Part shown: positions 20,501 to 32,912 of the stretch, piece by piece
How the letters are laid out: every line of letters begins with the position of its first letter
How positions within the stretch are numbered: position 1 is the first letter of the stretch
From: Dastarcus helophoroides
Lineage: Eukaryota > Arthropoda > Insecta > Coleoptera > Bothrideridae
Reading direction: 5' to 3'
DNA length: 64,000 nucleotides
NCBI GenBank assembly: GCA_028583605.1
Contig: CM053329.1
Location: forward strand, 9,672,001-9,736,000
The notes under the pieces: model-generated
The model's database searches: none
Told to the model about the DNA's origin: nothing
The model's input: the letters and a program-made list of their open reading frames with translations, nothing else
Made by a program: the position numbers and the translations under genes

Positions 20501-22900
20501 CGAAACCAAATTACCTCTGCCCTAAAAATATTCAAACATTATCAAAAATCAAAATTTCAAACAAAACACTCAAAATTTATAATAAATATAATTCGATATA
20601 ATTTCACTTAATTTCTAGAAAGAGTTGTTAAAATTAGATTTGAAAGTAAAAATTTGAAAAAAAAGGTTAAATTGAAGATTTTGAAACATATATTAATATT
20701 TCCTTAGAAAACTAGAAATTTTTCAAATCATTTTAACAAAACTTTGAGTCTAATATTTGAAAAAATGTAACAATTAGAAGTTGGAATAATCCTAATGCAT
20801 CGAAATATTTGTAAAAAATGCCAATCCAAGAAAAACTATTGAAGTTTAAACTTAAAGTTTAATTTTATGGTCTAAATAATGGAAGTAAAATAATCTTAGC
20901 AATAAAACTTAATTTTGACTTTAATTTAAAAAAATTTAGTTTAAATAAACAAAAAATTGATAGTAAAAACTTGGAGTTTTGCAAACAAAATCAAAAATTT
21001 GAAATGAAATTCACATTTCGAAAGTAGAACCAAACTCGAGCAGGCGAATTTCTAGTCTAACGTCAAAATTTTTCGGGAAAAATGTAAAAGGTTTAAACCA
21101 AAAATTGTGGAACACTTAACAGGTTTTTGGGATAAAATTCAGAATTTAGAAAACCAAAATTTACGAAAAATATGAAAGTCTGTAGAAAAAAAAAAAATTT
21201 GGAATTAAAGTTGAAGATGGAAGAAAACATAACAACTGAAAGTGCTATATTATCTTACAATTAGTAATGACAAATTTTAAATTCAAAATATTAAGTCGTA
21301 ACTTACATTATTCTAAATCATCTCAAATGGAAAGTCAAAATTTCTATAAAGCCAAAGTTCTTAATTTTAGAAAATATAAAAATAAAACAAAAAATTCTAT
21401 AAATATTGAAATTGTATACTCAGACTCTTAAAAAAAGATGAAATATGATATTAAAAGACATCATTTTGAAAAGAGAAGTGAATAAGAACCAAAAATTGAA
21501 AGTTCAAACTTTAAATTTTGATGAAAAATGTCAAATTTGAAGTCAATATTCCTACACTCTCAATTTATTTAAAAAGTCGAAATTTAACGTTAAAAGTCGA
21601 AATTTCTAAAAAAAGTTTAATTTCCAATTAGAAACTTTAAAGAAAAGGTAATAGCCTATTGAAGGTGTTTTGGAGTTATTTGAAAGAAAATCAAAATTTA
21701 AAAAAACACAACTGTTGTTGTGTTTTTTAATCTTTTGTAGTTTCAGGGGACAAAATTTGTATATTAATTTTTGAAGATAGCCAAAAATCCCCAACGATTA
21801 AAAATTTATTTAAAAAAAGTGTAAACAAACCAAAATTTAAAAAAAAAGTTGAAATTTTTCGTTAAAAGTAATTTTGCAGTTTTAAAGAAATGGAAAAAGA
21901 AAATGAAGGTGGAAAGTTGGAGTCGAGATTTAAAAAGCAATTCAGAATTTATTTGAAAAATAAAATGTTAAAATTCAAAATTCCGAGAAAAAGCCCACAT
22001 TTGGAAATTTCAAGTGAAAAGTTTTAGAAACGTAAAAATGTCGGTATAAATTGAAATAATAAATAATACAGGCTTTCAATTTAACATTTCAAAAAAATCA
22101 TAATAATTTCTACTGAAAAATGGAACTTTCAAAAAATAATGAAAACCAGCAGAAAAACACACCTTTTGTTTAAAATTAAAAATCCTGTAAAAAGAAAGAT
22201 AGTGAAGTTGTACTCTCTAAATTTAAAAAACAATTTTAAAATTTTGAACAAAAAGCCTAAAACCCATTAAAAAAATTTACGCAAAATCTCTAAAATTTCA
22301 GCGGAAAAGGGTTAACAGAAAAATTTAAGAAAATATGTAAAGTTTCCAGATAAAATTGAAATTCACGAAATAATTTTTTCAAGACCTCCAGGTTAGAGAA
22401 AAAACGACATAAACAAAGGTAACTTTTCAGCTCAAAGTGCAGAAAAAATGACAATAGAAAACTAACTTCTACAAAATTTTCTAAGACCTAGAAATCGAAA
22501 AAAAAATGTAGAACCGTCGAAATTAAACTTGAGGAAGAAAAAAAAATTAAACATCTCGAAAGAAACGAAATTTTTAGTATAATTTAAAAATTTAATTTAA
22601 GACAGAAACAGCTAAGAATCTAACATTGTTACTTTCACAAAAACGATAAACTTTTATAGCATTTCGAAAGTAAAATAAAAATTGGTCTCCTAGAATAATA
22701 TTTCGAGTATAAATTCAAAATTTTAGCGAAAAAACTAAAAATGGCAAATTTATTGCCGAAATGTGGAGAAAATAGTGGGGAAAGTTTCTAGAAAATTTTC
22801 GGTTTAAAATTCGAGCAAAAAATAGAATTTTTGGAAAAATATTTTGAAAAAAGAAACGAGATTTTTAGTTGACAATTAAAAAAAAAGAGAAAATTGATAG
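20500..22900. repeat. A-rich word-like low-complexity tract (long)
   Basis: About 2.4 kb of AAATTTGAAA, AAAGTCGAAATTT and GAAAAAATG words with A-rich plus strand. A half copy of family A is embedded at 21715-21790. The end (about 22660-22900) can be aligned with 27305-27560, so part of the tract is a dispersed repeat rather than chance low complexity. Confidence 0.55.
21715..21790 (+). repeat. Family A repeat, right arm only
   Basis: GTTGTTGTGTTTTTTAATC, TTTCAGGGGACAAAATTTGT and TTTTTGAAGATAGCC match the right arm of family A. The hammerhead-like centre and left arm are absent. Confidence 0.7.
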
Positions 22901-23379
22901 TGACGTTAGAAAAAAGATCTAATAGAAATACTCCTTCCTGAAATCGGTCGAGAATGTCTATTTTCTCGACGGGCGCAAAATACGCTCTTGCAGTATTTTA
23001 GTTCGTTGCTAAGGAATCATCACAAAATAGTCCGAGAAAGGTTTTTCCGTCTTAGGCAAAGAAAGTAGGAATACAATGACAATGAAAACTTTCACGAATT
23101 TATAAAAATTTCCTAATTTAAGTAATATTGATTGCGATTTCTGAAAAAAATATGTGTATCTCGTAGCAAACGCACATTCCCGGACTTCGATGTTTGTCAG
23201 TCTCGGCTAACGCCTAGGCCACAATTTACATCGTCATTCAGAAATGTTTTTGTTTTACTACTAAATAGACAATATACCATTAAAATTTGAAATTTGAAAA
23301 TATCGAAAAAAACATGGAAATTTTAAGCTTAAATTTGATAAAGAACAAAAATTTAAATATTACACAAAACGAAAGGGCC

Positions 23380-24312
23380 TAGCAGGATAAGTATGGCGCA
23401 GTGGCCCCCAAATGGGAATTCATAGTAATATTTTCGAAAAGTTATCACCTCGACACATGAACAGAATTTGGGTTCGATATTTCAAGGTGACTATGAGATA
23501 TTAAAAAAAATGTCAATCTAAGGGTTTAAGAATTAAAGAGAAGAAGAGAGAATTTTAAAGTTTTTATATCTTTTGAACCAATTAAGTAAAAAAAAATGAA
23601 ACCAAATGTATATTATAGCCAATATTTCAAAGTATATTATATATTTTTTTCTAATTTTTTATTAACTCTAGCTACCCTACAAAATAATAAAAACAAATAA
23701 TTCAAATTTTTTAGTAGTTTCATTCGAGATACAATTACGAAATTATTATATGTTATAGAACTAATCAAGTACTATAACATATAAAAAGTTCACTAAATAA
23801 ACATTGGTGCAAGACTTTGAAAAATTATTAAGTTAAAATTTTCACCCTTCGGAATATAACATTTTTTTGTTATTTTTGAAGTAAAGTTTTTTTGTGTAAT
23901 TAGCATTTTAAGATATTGTGGTAACGGTAAATCAAATTCAAGACGCACGTTACTTTTTATATTTTATTTGTTAAAGTGAATATTTAACAAATTTTATTTT
24001 TTTTTATTTTTCTCCCTTATATTTTCTATAGATTTTTGTCATGGATAAAATCAAATAAAAATTGCAATAAAAAATGTGTAACATACTACGAAACATTAAC
24101 TCAGAACGCCATTAGCTTACTTTTTTTAACTTATGTAGTTAAAAAATATCACAAATTTTAAAAAATAATTTCTTACTATTTCATAAGCACATTAAAATAT
24201 CGATCCCAAGTGCACATAAATTCTGTTGATATTTCAAGGTGATAATCTAATAATTTACCGCAAATTCCCGTATTGGTTTCCATTTAGGGGTCACTTCGCC
24301 TTACTTTAACTG
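23380..24312. mobile_element. Long-TIR element, family D copy 1
   Basis: The left arm TAGCAGGATAAGTATGGCG, GTGGCCCCCAAATGG, TCACCT and GGTTCGATATTTCAAGGTG is mirrored by the right arm (inverse CAGTTAAAGTAAGGCG, GTGACCCCTAAATGG, TCACCTTGAAATATCAACAG). Inverted similarity runs about 200-250 bp. No transposase-like frame. It is 933 bp long and in the opposite orientation to copy 2 at 24990. It provides the empty-site version of the nested insertion in copy 2. Confidence 0.7.
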
Positions 24313-24319
24313 AAACTCT

Positions 24320-24980
24320 AAAAAAAATGTCGACTGAAATTTTAATTTATATTAATAAATATTTTTTAAGGTCTTAAAATTTTGTTTAAATTCTTAATTT
24401 AGAGGAAGAAGTTTAAATCCTGAAGACACACACAAATTCAAATTATGAGACAAAACTTTGACAAAAACCAGAAGATTATAAAAAAATTCTCAAATTTATT
24501 ATTGCTTTTAAGAATTTGAAATTTGAACTTTAAATTTGAATAAAAAGTTTAATTATCAAGTTTTTGAACTTGAAATTTAATAGTTTTGGAAAAATTCAAA
24601 TTTTAAAATAAAGTTGAAATTTTGAGAACGGTTATTACTTCTTGCTAAAATTTAGAAACCTTTTGTCAAAATTGTGACTCTTTTTTCAAAATTCGGATTT
24701 TATTTTTTAATCTTTGCAATTAAAATCTGAGGAGAAAAAATATTTTTTTGTTTGATTTAAACATTATCCTTAAAACCTCGAATTTCAACTTAAAATTTTT
24801 AAATAGGGAAATTCGAAAAAAAAATATGCTTTGAAACTGGTCAAAATTTTAAGTAAGTTGTTACCATTAAAGAAAAATCGTTATTATCGAAATAATTTGA
24901 AATATTTGGTGTTTAATTTAAATTTAAATCGACATTTTTGTCAAATTATTACAGAGTTTAATTTTGAATTATCAAGGAAA
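24320..24980. repeat. Word-like low-complexity tract between two family D copies
   Basis: Mixed A- and T-rich words (TTTTGACAAAAAC, AATTTGAACTTT). No gene or distinct repeat is seen. Confidence 0.45.
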
Positions 24981-24989
24981 GTGATCCTT

Positions 24990-26887
24990 TAGCAGGATAA
25001 ACAGGGTGAAGTGGTTCCTAAATGAGAACCTATAATGGAATTCTTAGTAAATTATCACGTCGAAATATCAACAAAATTTATGTGCATTTAGGATCGATAT
25101 TACAATGTGCATAGCGGGTGCTAAAAATTTAGTCAACAAAAGAATTTTTAAATTGTTGGTATTTTTTAACTCAATTAGTTAGAAGGATAAAACCAACAAT
25201 ATTTTTTAGTTAATATTTCATGGTATATTATGACCGTTCTTCGTAATTTTTAGTTGATTTTATTTACGCCAAAAATCGATAGAAAATGTAAAGAAATCGA
25301 AAAAAATAAAATTTATAAAATTTTTATTTTAACAGAAATAATAAAATTTAACAAGTAGTATGCATCCTGAATTTCATATAACTTAACCGCAATTTAATTA
25401 AATACGAACTACACACAAAAAAAACAACTTCGCTTCAAAAATAGCAAAAAATTTTTTATATTCTGAAGGGTGAAAATTTAAACTCAATTTTTTTTCAAAG
25501 TGTTGCACCAATTTTTATTCAGTGAATTTTCTATATGTTATAGTACTTGTTGAGTATATATCGGGTGTAACAGGATCATGGTACATGCCCTTTTTTTCTT
25601 TATTTATGAAGATACAGTTTTCAAATTTACTACTCTTAATGTACTTATAAAATATCAAATTTTGACATAAATTGACACTCCTACTGCGTCACTTTCGCTA
25701 AAACTAATATTAACTTTTGATTTTTAAATAGGAAATAGTGTATATTATTACATTTTTGGAATCCGCACAATTTTTTGAATACAGTGCAGCTAAAAAAGTA
25801 ATTTTTAAAGAATCAAAAATTTTTTTGGTCCCATTTTATTTTTTAACTATAAGGCTATGACTAATTAATTCTAATGGACCACATAAAGGCTAAAAAAATT
25901 AAATAACGTAAAAAAAGGAAAATTTCAATCTTTTATCACGTGCTAAAATTAACAAAAATGGTTTTTATGTCATAACTTGATTTTCTTAAATGGTACCATA
26001 TTGGTACTGTGGCTTTATCAAAGGGTATAATTAATGGCGAATTTAACCATATTATCATTTTTGCTTTGAAATCAATAGAACTAAAGTTACATCCAAAGGA
26101 TTTCAAAATATTCGCTTTCAATTTATTTGAAGATTCATTCAATGAAAACATAAAATGGCCGTGTAAAACAAATTTAGAAAAAAGACAGTTCCTAGGTTTT
26201 CCCAATTTAATTTTTTTGCAGCGCTAATGTGGTCAGCTAGAGGTAATTAGGATGTCGTGACCTTCTAGGCTAAAGAATAAAATAGGACCAAAACAATTTT
26301 TGACCCTTTAAAAATCACTCATTTTATGTGAATTGTATTCAGAAAATTGTGGAGATTCCAAAAATGTAATAATATACAGGCTGTTCCATTTAAAAATCAA
26401 AAGTTGCTATCAGTATTAGCGAAAGTAACAGCAATGGGAATGTCAATTTTTTGTCAAAATTTGACATTTTATAAATACAAAAGGGTAACAACTTTAAAAA
26501 TTTTACTTTATTCTTAAAGAAAAATAAAGGGATGTACCATAATCATGTTACACCCGATATATACATATATTAATTTTGTGATTGCATCTTAAATGAAATT
26601 TTTTTTGGGGACAATTTATAGAAAAATATAAAAAAAACGTATAATATATTCTGACATATTGACTATAATATAACGTTGGTTTTATTTTACTAACCTATTT
26701 AGTTCAAGAGATATAAAAAATTTAAAAAGTGTTCTTAAATTGAAAATTTGTTTTAATACCTCGTAGCCAATTTGAAATATCGAGCTCAAATACACATACA
26801 TTTTATTCATGTGTCGAGGTGATAACGTTTCGAAAATATTGGCGTAGGTTACCATTTGGGGGTCACTTCGCCATACATATCCTGCTA
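24990..26887. mobile_element. Long-TIR element, family D copy 2, carrying a nested element
   Basis: Left end TAGCAGGATAAACAGGGTGA; right end inverse TAGCAGGATATGTATGGCGA. Flanks GATCCTT (left) and GATCCTA (right) look like a 7 bp duplication. Internal words shared with copy 1 (in inverse) include TATATGTTATAGTACTTG and GTGTTGCACCAA. A 997 bp element (25561-26557) sits inside it. Without the insert the length is about 900 bp, like copy 1. Confidence 0.7.
25561..26557. mobile_element. Nested long-TIR foldback element (family E)
   Basis: Left TCGGGTGTAACAGGATCATG and right inverse TCGGGTGTAACATGATTATG begin inverted arms of about 350-380 bp. Shared blocks include ATGGTACAT, CAAATTTTGACA, ACTTTCGCTAA, CAACTTTTGATTTTTAAAT, TATTATTACATTTTTGGAAT and a GGTCC.ATTTTATT box. 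TATATA flanks both sides. Copy 1 of family D, inverted, shows the site without the insert. The centre (25930-26230) has short overlapping frames on both strands but no known motif. Confidence 0.8.
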
Positions 26888-27303
26888 GATCCTATTAAGT
26901 TTATGTTGAAAATTAAATTTAGGAAGAAAAAAGCTTAAAACGTATAACGAGGTTTTCATATAAAAATATAAAAGAAACGTATTATATATTCTGACATATT
27001 GGCTATAATACGACGTTGGTTTTATTTTACTAGCTTATTTAGTTCAAAAGATTTAAATAATTAAAAAAATCTTCTCAAATTGACAATTTTTTTAATATCT
27101 CGTAGTCAAGTTGAAATATCGAGCCCAAATACAAATAAATTTTATTCATGTGTCGAGATTATAATTTTCCAAAAATACTGGCGTAGGTTTCCATTTGGAG
27201 GCCATTTTGCCATACCTATCCTTCTACACCCTTTTAAGTTTATTTTGGAAATTAAATTTAAGAAGAAAAAAGCTAAAAACATATACCGAAGTTTTTGCTA
27301 GAA
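26624..27303. repeat. 340 bp tandem duplication of a family D arm
   Basis: The right arm of family D copy 2 plus about 75 bp of flank is repeated in direct orientation. CTGACATATT occurs at 26651 and 26991, and each unit has TTCATGTGTCGAG, CCATTTGG.GG and GAAGAAAAAAGC. The second unit ends CCATACCTATCCTTCTACACC. Unequal exchange or replication slippage is the simple origin. Confidence 0.8.
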
Positions 27304-27304
27304 A

Positions 27305-27720
27305 TGTCCCATTTCGAAAATAAAGTAAAAACGTCTCTGACAAAACAATATTTTGAGTATAATTCAACATTTTAGAAAAAAAAGTAAAACTTGCAAGTTC
27401 AGGGAACGAATTTGGAGAAAAAAAAAGGGGAGGAATTTTTAGCAAACTTTCTAGCTGAAATTTAAGAAAGAATTAGAACCTTTGGAAAATTTATTAATAC
27501 TTAAATTAAAATTAAATTAAAATCTCAAAAAAAACGAAAATTTGAGCTGACAATTGTTATAAGAAAAAAGGGAAAATTTAAAGTAAATATTGCGAAATAA
27601 CCAAAATTTTGAAAAAGACAAATTTTGGACTTCGAGGTTAAGATTTTCTCAAAAAAAATTAAAAATCACAAATTTAAATTCGGAATTTTAGAAATTCGAA
27701 TTTTTTCAGTAACAAACGGA
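27305..27720. repeat. A-rich tract related to 22660-22900
   Basis: Shares an ordered series with 22660-22900: CATTTCGAAA, ATATTT.GAGTATAA, ATTTTAG, GGAGAAAA, GGGGA, CTTTCTAG, TTTGGAAAA, GACAATT. This shows that word-like tracts contain dispersed units. Confidence 0.55.
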
Positions 27721-27902
27721 ATATTTAGTAATTTTTTTGGATGAGTTATTAAAAACGTAAAATATTTCCTCTTTGTTGATTTAAAAAGTTAAATAATAAG
27801 GTTTAGGTAACTATTTCGAAGTACTCCTTTGAACATAATTAATTTTACCTTTTATTTAGGAAATGAAATTTGTTGACAATTTTCTGAAAACTATTTAATA
27901 TA

Positions 27903-29417
27903 CGACTATTAGTCAAATTATTTATCTTACCTTGAAAAAGGTTCGGTAGTTGAGTATTGCTTTGAATAAGGTAGAGATAAAAAGACCAGGTTTTTGACAT
28001 TGAAAATCGTCTGCTTAATATGAAATGCTAAAAAAATGCTAATTGCGGACCTATTTATTATTTATTAATTATTTTGTAAAATAACTTTTTCTCTGAGCAA
28101 TCCAGCGCAACAACAGTTATTGTTTAGCATAATTCGTGCATATAAAGTGTTTTTTTAAACCTAATAGCAAGCGAGCTATAAATTCTTGAAGTGAAAAAAA
28201 TAAACACCTAAAATAGACTTTCATTAGTTGTACAATAGTAGTGAAGACATTAATACAGAAAGGTTTTATTACTGACTGTTAAAAAAATATTTTTCGTTAA
28301 TAATTACTACTCCAAGGTTTACCTTTTTGCCCTTTTACTCGTTAAACTATCTAGGGGTGGAAAAGTCTTCTTACAATCTGCTGGAAGACTTGAATATAGG
28401 TTTTCATATTTTACTATTCTTCTATAATACCAAAAGTATCGTCCTCGTCATTATCATTGTTAAATACTTGCAGGACCTTTGTAAAAAACTGCCCAAAGAA
28501 GTGTTTGCAGATAAGAGAACACTTTAGTTCCTATTTTCTGCAGCTGCAAGATCTGCTAGAGTTGTACCAGCTTGTGTGAAAACTGGGCACTTCTTAAGGA
28601 AAGAACAAAATATATGTTTTTTCCATGTTTATTTTAATTTTAGAAAATAGCCAAGGACTACAAAAAAACCGTATAACCATATATTGTGACATATGCTTCT
28701 TTCAGCACTTTTGGTATTTTTTGTACAGCTTTTGTAAAGTATCCATCAAACATTACTAAAATATTGTCTCCAGAGTGATTTTCAAAATACGTCACGTAAA
28801 TGTTGAATATCTCAGTCCTGGAATTATTTTGTTACCAGGGGACTTTGTACAGAAGAAATTATCCATCGGGTACCATTTGGTGCCTTTAACACAGTTCAGC
28901 GATGTAAAAGCAGCGTAGAATGTTGACTTTGTTCCGGAAAACATAAAATGAATTGCTACCTTGTTTACAAAAATTTAAAGAAAATAACTTTTTTTAAAGT
29001 TCTATAACTCAGGTGAAATAAGGTTTAGAAAAAAACTTTATTTACTAAACATGTAGATCATTTTATGCTCTTTATAAATGACACTGGCTATTATTACGTT
29101 ACGTCGCTTAGAAAAAAAGTTATTCCCCAAAAACTAAAAGCAGCTTTTTTTTGGATTATTTTTTTCTGTTTAATATCGTTATATATATCCATTTAGATCT
29201 AGGCCAAACTCTTTGTTATAAAAAGTGTAAACAGTTTTTGAGAAACAAATAAAGATTGGTTGATTAATCTTTTTTTGAGGATTAAGGATTAAGCACAGGC
29301 CCTCCAATGTCAAAAATTGGTTTTTCTACCTCTACCTTACTCTAAATAACATGAAAGAAAAATCAGCATTATCCGACCTTTTGGAAAGTAGACGCTTGCT
29401 GCTGCACTAATTGACTG
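27903..29417. mobile_element. Inverted-repeat element with internal coding remnant
   Basis: The left arm (27903-28060) has AAGGTTCGG, TAAGGTAGAGATA, TTTTTGACATTG and CTGCTTAAT. The inverse of the right arm (29230-29417) has AAGGTCGGATA, TAAGGTAGAGGTA, TTTTTGACATTG and GTGCTTAAT in the same order. Arm identity is moderate. The interior contains protein-like segments on the minus strand (28340-28960). Superfamily not recognised; the target duplication is not resolved. Confidence 0.6.
28340..28960 (-). pseudogene. Unrecognised coding remnant inside the inverted-repeat element
   Basis: The minus strand has protein-like stretches in shifting frames: GTKWYPMDNFFCTKSPGNKI (near 28900-28840), YFENHSGDNILVMFDGY followed by FTKAVQKIPKVLKE (28790-28690), and CPVFTQAGTTLADLAAAENR (28590-28530). 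The DNILVMFDGY and T..ADLAAAE segments faintly recall uncharacterised arthropod proteins that start with a nuclease-like VVFDGY stretch, but this is from memory and not established. Position inside inverted repeats suggests a transposon-carried gene. No frame exceeds about 70 codons. Confidence 0.3.
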
Positions 29418-29689
29418 GGCTATAATTATTATTAAGAAAAGGTGCATACAGTTTTGGACAAAAAGTTAAATTTGTATGATTAAAAATGTTGTGAGTTAAA
29501 AAAAATTAACTTGAATATTTAAAAATTCTTCGTATGTTAAGTTCAAGTTTTCCTCGAATAGTTGAAAAAGTCATTCAAATTCTATGGGTAATATTGAATT
29601 TTTTTACATTTTTTAAATGAATTTCCTGTTTTTCTCAACATTTCCTTTTTTTCTATAATTTAAAATTTTGTCTCTCTTGGCATGACCTA

Positions 29690-29820
29690 TTCGGTTATTA
29701 TGTTCTTTTGCCTTGCTTCTGTTTTTGTCCCTGAAGAAGCTCCCCAAGATAGATGAGACACCAACCGTTGTGAATGTATCATTGACAGGATCCAACTCCG
29801 GAAAAAGTATTCACACTGAA
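29690..29820 (+). repeat. Family B repeat, diverged copy 3 (partial)
   Basis: CCTGAAGAAGCTCCCC, GTTGTGAATG, TGACAGGATCCAACTCCGG and AAAAAGTATTC follow the order of the right arm of 46082-46412 (TCTGAAGAAGCC, CAAACAATTTTAG, TGACACAGTCCAATCCC, GAAGAAGTATATCC). The GAAA box of the hammerhead-like motif has decayed to GAGA. Confidence 0.6.
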
Positions 29821-29829
29821 AGTAAATGG

Positions 29830-30620
29830 TTATATGATTTCTCTTGGATTTCTAGGTGGAATTATGGTGGACATATTTATAAGTCTAAAGTCTAATGAAA
29901 CAATGTATCCAATTATTAATAATTTAACTTAAATTATATGTAATCGAGTAAATCGTTGTTGTAATAATGTTGTGATTGATCATTTGATATAGTAAATGTG
30001 GAAGACAATAGATAATAGTTTCTTAAACGCCGGATGTAAATTTTACATGAAAGTTCACGTCTAAACGTTTAAAATGGTTACAATTTGCATAAATTTATAA
30101 TTATATTGTTGGTTTCTTGCATCATTGTACACAAGATGGATAGGATAGGTGTAGACCGTACCCATAGAAATTTCTATAAGCACATATTTGTTTCTCAAGA
30201 AGCATGAGGGAATTATTATACTCTATTCATAGTTGTATGTTTCTATATCATGTTTCGCTATTCATACCTCGCTTTTATAGTACATTTAACTGATTTAGAT
30301 CTAGCTTTGATATCGAGAAACAAAATATATCTGTTTATAAGCATTTAAGAGAAGTCCGCATACCAAGCTTTATTGTGTAATTATAACCACTGTCCATTTA
30401 AAGTCGACTTTACTGCTTCTATTTGCAAGGTAACAAAGTAGAAGTGTTACTTACGTCATAAATAAAGAAATGCCCATTAGCATTGTTACCTATAAACTGA
30501 TTTATATGTTTCCATATATGCTCTTATTTCACTAAGAAAGTAGTACGTAAAAATCCCACCACTACGCTTATACACGTGATCATCTTACGACTTCAGTTCA
30601 AAGCTATAAGTTGGTACAAA
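29830..30620. other. Non-coding stretch, nothing recognised
   Basis: No frame over 60 codons, no repeat shared with the window, no RNA structure noticed. Confidence 0.4.
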
Positions 30621-31420
30621 GTAGGGATGTAACGAATTTTGATTTTCCCACATTCGCGAATGCTTATGTTAGCTTTTTCACTGACACTTAGAGATTGTTG
30701 TGAGCAAAGTCGCAATTTCCAGAATAAATTGAATTTCTAGAAACAAATCCAGAGTCTTAAAAGTAATTCTCTTTCAATTTTTATTTTCATTTAAATGTTT
30801 ACAATCTCAAAATCTACAAGAAATATTTTTCTCTGAAATTCGTAAAAATATTATTGCCAAAATTTTTATATTTTTTAAAAAATTTTAACCGAATTTTTGA
30901 AAAATAAACGAATTAAAAAAAATCAAATTCTGGATAAAAAGTTCAATTTTAAGTAGAAATTTCTAGAAAGATTTAGTCAACCCTTCGAGAATAAGACAAA
31001 TTTTGAGGAACAGGTTGAAATTTCCGGACAGTCAAAATTTCCAGAAAAAGGGTAAAATTTCCATAAAATATTTAAAACTTTCAATAGAGTCCAGTTTTTT
31101 AAAAACTGTAGATTTTTGAGTATAAACCCCTAATTTAGGGGCTGGGAATGCTTATAAGAAATTAGATATTTTTAGTAGAGGATTACATATTTTTTTAGAA
31201 ATTATAATTAGGAGTTTCTTGGAATAACTAGGTATTTCTTTGAAAGATAAAGTTTCAGCTTCAATATTTTAATTTTTTTAATTATCATATTAACTGTTAG
31301 TAGAAATAGATAAAAATGAAAATAAGGTAAAAATTAAAATTTGGATATCAAAAAAACTCGAAATTGGAACGGAGTTTACAAATTTCAAAGAAACTTCAAA
31401 ATTAAAGAATAATACATTAC
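30620..31420. repeat. Word-like low-complexity tract
   Basis: AAATTTCTAGAAA, AAAATTTTGAGGAA and TCAAAATTTCCAGAAAAAG words, mainly A-rich on plus. No gene. Confidence 0.5.
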
Positions 31421-32750
31421 AGTTTTGAGTATTATCTTCTTTACATTGTCATCTTTCAGTTCTTGCAAACAAACTGAATATTAGTTTTTGCAAAAAGGTA
31501 CAATCATTGTAATAAATGTTGATTTTTTATATAATTACATTTTCTGCAATAATAATTAGAGTTTCTATCTTAGTTGTTCTGCAAAATTCTTAGTGCCTTT
31601 TTTACTTTTAGATCTCTGCAATATATTGGCGATCTCTCTGCAATATATTGGTGATGTATAAATTTATACAACAAATGTGGCACATCGGATGTAAAAACGA
31701 TCAATTTCGACCATGCTTGCGTTTTGTGGGTTGGGCCAATGGTTGGAAACTCTTATTTCTCTATTATTTATTAACGTAGTATTACAAGATGTTTGGCGCC
31801 AACACTATCTAACGAAAAAAACAGCCATGTAAATTAACAGCGTGGCATACTGGATTGTCCAGATACCGAGTAGATGGTTTTACTACATTCAATAAGTCAC
31901 CGGTGATTTATAGGCAGAGCATCAGTTCCTTATAGATAATAATTGCATTGTAATGGTCAAGATACAAAGAAATAAATTATTCATGCAGCCTGGAACTAAA
32001 TTAAAAAGTACTTTGCTAACACACTAAAACGTTACGACGACCGTCAGAGAAACAAAAAGGAACAAACATGCTGAAAATTATTGAAAGACACTTTAACGCA
32101 CTCTTTGAAACATTTCTCAATAAACCATTCCCCAAAAGTGACATATATTCAATAAAATCGATAACAAAGTTAAACCTTCTAAGCTTTTAACATCTTAACA
32201 TGTTTTGTTTTTTTAGGAATCAAGCCTATAGTTTGACCTTTTTTAGGTCGAAAAGTAGGTAACTTTTTGCGTTTTGGAGAGGGATTTGACTTTTTTTTCT
32301 TAATAAAAATAATTTTTCGCGTATGCAAGTGTAAACACAACATTCAATTATGACATTAAACACTTATAATAGTCATTAAAGTACCAATGGTGCTATAATG
32401 ATAATAACACAAGAAGATGTACATCAACCGAGGGCTTTATTATCCTGTAACACCCGTGGTGCCTTCAACGTTTAATATCCTGGGAATATATTACTTAATT
32501 CATTTTTTTTTAAAACTTTTATTTTTAAATTTGACATCTATCATGTTCAGAATGATTTGATTTAATAGAGAGCAAAAATCAAAATTATTTGCAAACGTTG
32601 CCCTTGCATAGCAACATGATAACGTGTTATAAAATTATAATGCCCTAGGGCTATGTTTTTCATTTAATGTGTCCCAAAATGGGGTGGTTATCGTTAAATA
32701 ACAGACTTATGGGATATTAAAAATATATTTCTAACCAAAGCTTGTAACCG
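31420..32750. other. Non-coding stretch with a short tandem repeat
   Basis: A 24 bp unit GATCTCTCTGCAATATATTG is present about twice near 31610-31655. Otherwise no coding or repeat structure was recognised. Confidence 0.4.
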
Positions 32751-32912
32751 GAACTGAACCAAAAAACGAAAATCAAGTATTCACTTGTAGACTATCGCAA
32801 TGGGTTGAGGAATCCACAAGATTTTCTGATGTGGATACCCATCCACCTAATCTACTCAACCTTTTCTTTTCAAATTCTTCAAATTCCTATAAAATCTCTG
32901 TGATATGACCCC

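Noticed and set aside
22949..22972. Hairpin GTCGAGAA..TTCTCGAC
   Set aside because: A single 8 bp stem with an 8-base loop and no surrounding element or gene to give it a role.
25936..26227. Overlapping 89- and 72-codon frames in the centre of family E
   Set aside because: They read opposite strands of a foldback element, have no motif, and no catalytic residues of a transposase.
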